Below, in pieces: positions 4,787-5,343 of a stretch of 5,343 nt of DNA (position 1 is its first letter; every line of letters starts with the position of its first letter). Both the position numbers and the translations under genes were made by a program. The DNA is from JAYWAM01 sp043782425 (GTDB taxonomy: Bacteria > Pseudomonadota > Gammaproteobacteria > Burkholderiales > Usitatibacteraceae), in the NCBI GenBank assembly GCA_043782425.1, contig JAYWAM010000199.1:1-5343 (forward strand), read 5' to 3'. The notes beneath the pieces are model-generated. The model saw only the letters and a program-made list of their open reading frames with translations, did not search any database and had not been told where the DNA came from.

Positions 4787-5343
4787 GCGCCATAGCGACC
4801 AGTGTTGTTCTGGCCTGAATGGCGTCTAGTACGGGTTGGTTGAATTCCAGACGCAAGATTTTTCCATCCGCACGCACATCGAAGCCGTCACAGTCGATGC
4901 CGATCATGGCGACATCAAGTGCTTCGACAGCGCGATAATGCTGACAATAATTGCGCAAATTTTCCGCATGATCCTGATTCATGTGTTCGATAATGCCCGC
5001 TTCTTGTTCTACTAACAGGCTCTGCGGCGGACGGAAGTCTTCGACGGATATCCAATGAATTGCGCCAAATCCGCCGATGAAGCGGAGATGCAGCGGTTCG
5101 ATGCGATAGAAGAAAAAATCGTGAGTATCGAAGTAGCTCGCGGCGCTGGGAAAATAACGCAGATAGCGCGGTTTGATGGTGGTCTGATCCGCTAAGCGCT
5201 CAGCATGTCCAACCACTGTGAGGCGTGCGTGGGCTTGGCTGTCTAGAGCCAGTTCATGCACAAACAGGCTCACGCGTGCATCATGCTCAATATTTTTAGT
5301 ATGCTCCGCCAAGGTGCTGGTCAAAATAATCGGGCAGGCTTGG
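4770..5343 (-). CDS. HugZ-like pyridoxamine-phosphate-oxidase-fold protein with DUF2470 domain, 5' end outside the window
   Basis: The frame is open from the right edge (first full codon at 5342) to TAA at 4770-4772, about 191 residues; the N-terminus lies beyond the window. The first visible part, ACPIILTSTLAEHTKNI followed by DARVSLFV, is the beta-strand and helix of the split-barrel flavin-binding fold. It corresponds to the 'iS.LAeHT.Nl..d.r.SLlv' stretch of HugZ-type proteins. Next come ARLTVVGHAERL and a RYFPSAASYFDTHDFFFYRI segment ending in GGFGAIHWIS. From EAGIIEHMNQDHAENLRNY to the end is the DUF2470 domain. Characterised HugZ proteins bind heme and take part in heme iron use; many members are of unknown role and may bind FMN or F420, so the exact activity is open. 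The apparent TTG start at 5324 lies inside the conserved fold and is not the true start. The downstream DUF2069 gene overlaps or abuts it. Confidence 0.88.
   Translation of the reverse strand, partial: QACPIILTSTLAEHTKNIEHDARVSLFVHELALDSQAHARLTVVGHAERLADQTTIKPRYLRYFPSAASYFDTHDFFFYRIEPLHLRFIGGFGAIHWISVEDFRPPQSLLVEQEAGIIEHMNQDHAENLRNYCQHYRAVEALDVAMIGIDCDGFDVRADGKILRLEFNQPVLDAIQARTTLVAMAHESRQ

Overview
The window looks like an accessory patch in a proteobacterial chromosome, most likely gammaproteobacterial. Three things point that way: a DUF2069 membrane protein gene beside a HugZ/DUF2470-type gene, several copies of an AAAGGGGCCAGG...TCACATTA end sequence of the kind found around REP-associated tyrosine transposases (RAYTs), and moderate GC. 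The genus cannot be read from the sequence.

Layout, left to right. (1) 1-498, minus strand: a gluzincin-type metallopeptidase (HELSH plus a downstream WFEEG) that leaves the window at base 1 and has lost its N-terminal part. (2) 497-847: a 351-bp element with 26-bp imperfect terminal inverted repeats. It holds the first seven codons and the last 78 codons of a RAYT, with the catalytic middle deleted, so it is a non-autonomous, MITE-like derivative. (3) 848-1051, plus strand: an orphan coding-like tail that may be the C-terminus of a MoxR-like AAA ATPase. (4) 1032-3908, minus strand: a 958-residue exported multidomain protein with a metzincin-like zinc peptidase domain, in which the first zinc-binding His is Gln (QELAHSFGLPH). 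(5) 3905-4069, minus strand: a 54-codon basic ORF whose stop overlaps the start of gene 4 (ATGA). (6) 4118-4144: a third, solitary copy of the RAYT end. (7) 4145-4399: a gene-free stretch with two small palindromes. (8) 4400-4786: a DUF2069 inner-membrane protein, and (9) 4770 to the right edge: a 5'-truncated HugZ-like flavin/heme-binding protein. Both are on the minus strand and probably form one transcription unit.

Working picture (inference): the right-hand pair is ordinary housekeeping-type sequence. The left 4.1 kb is a rearranged accessory segment in which RAYT-derived ends sit at the junctions between gene fragments. The large secreted protein and its coupled small ORF lie between two inverted copies of the RAYT end. 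Two putative zinc peptidase genes from different clans, one broken and one with an altered metal site, lie on either side of the mobile-element remnant. No rRNA, tRNA, CRISPR array or convincing rho-independent terminator was seen.
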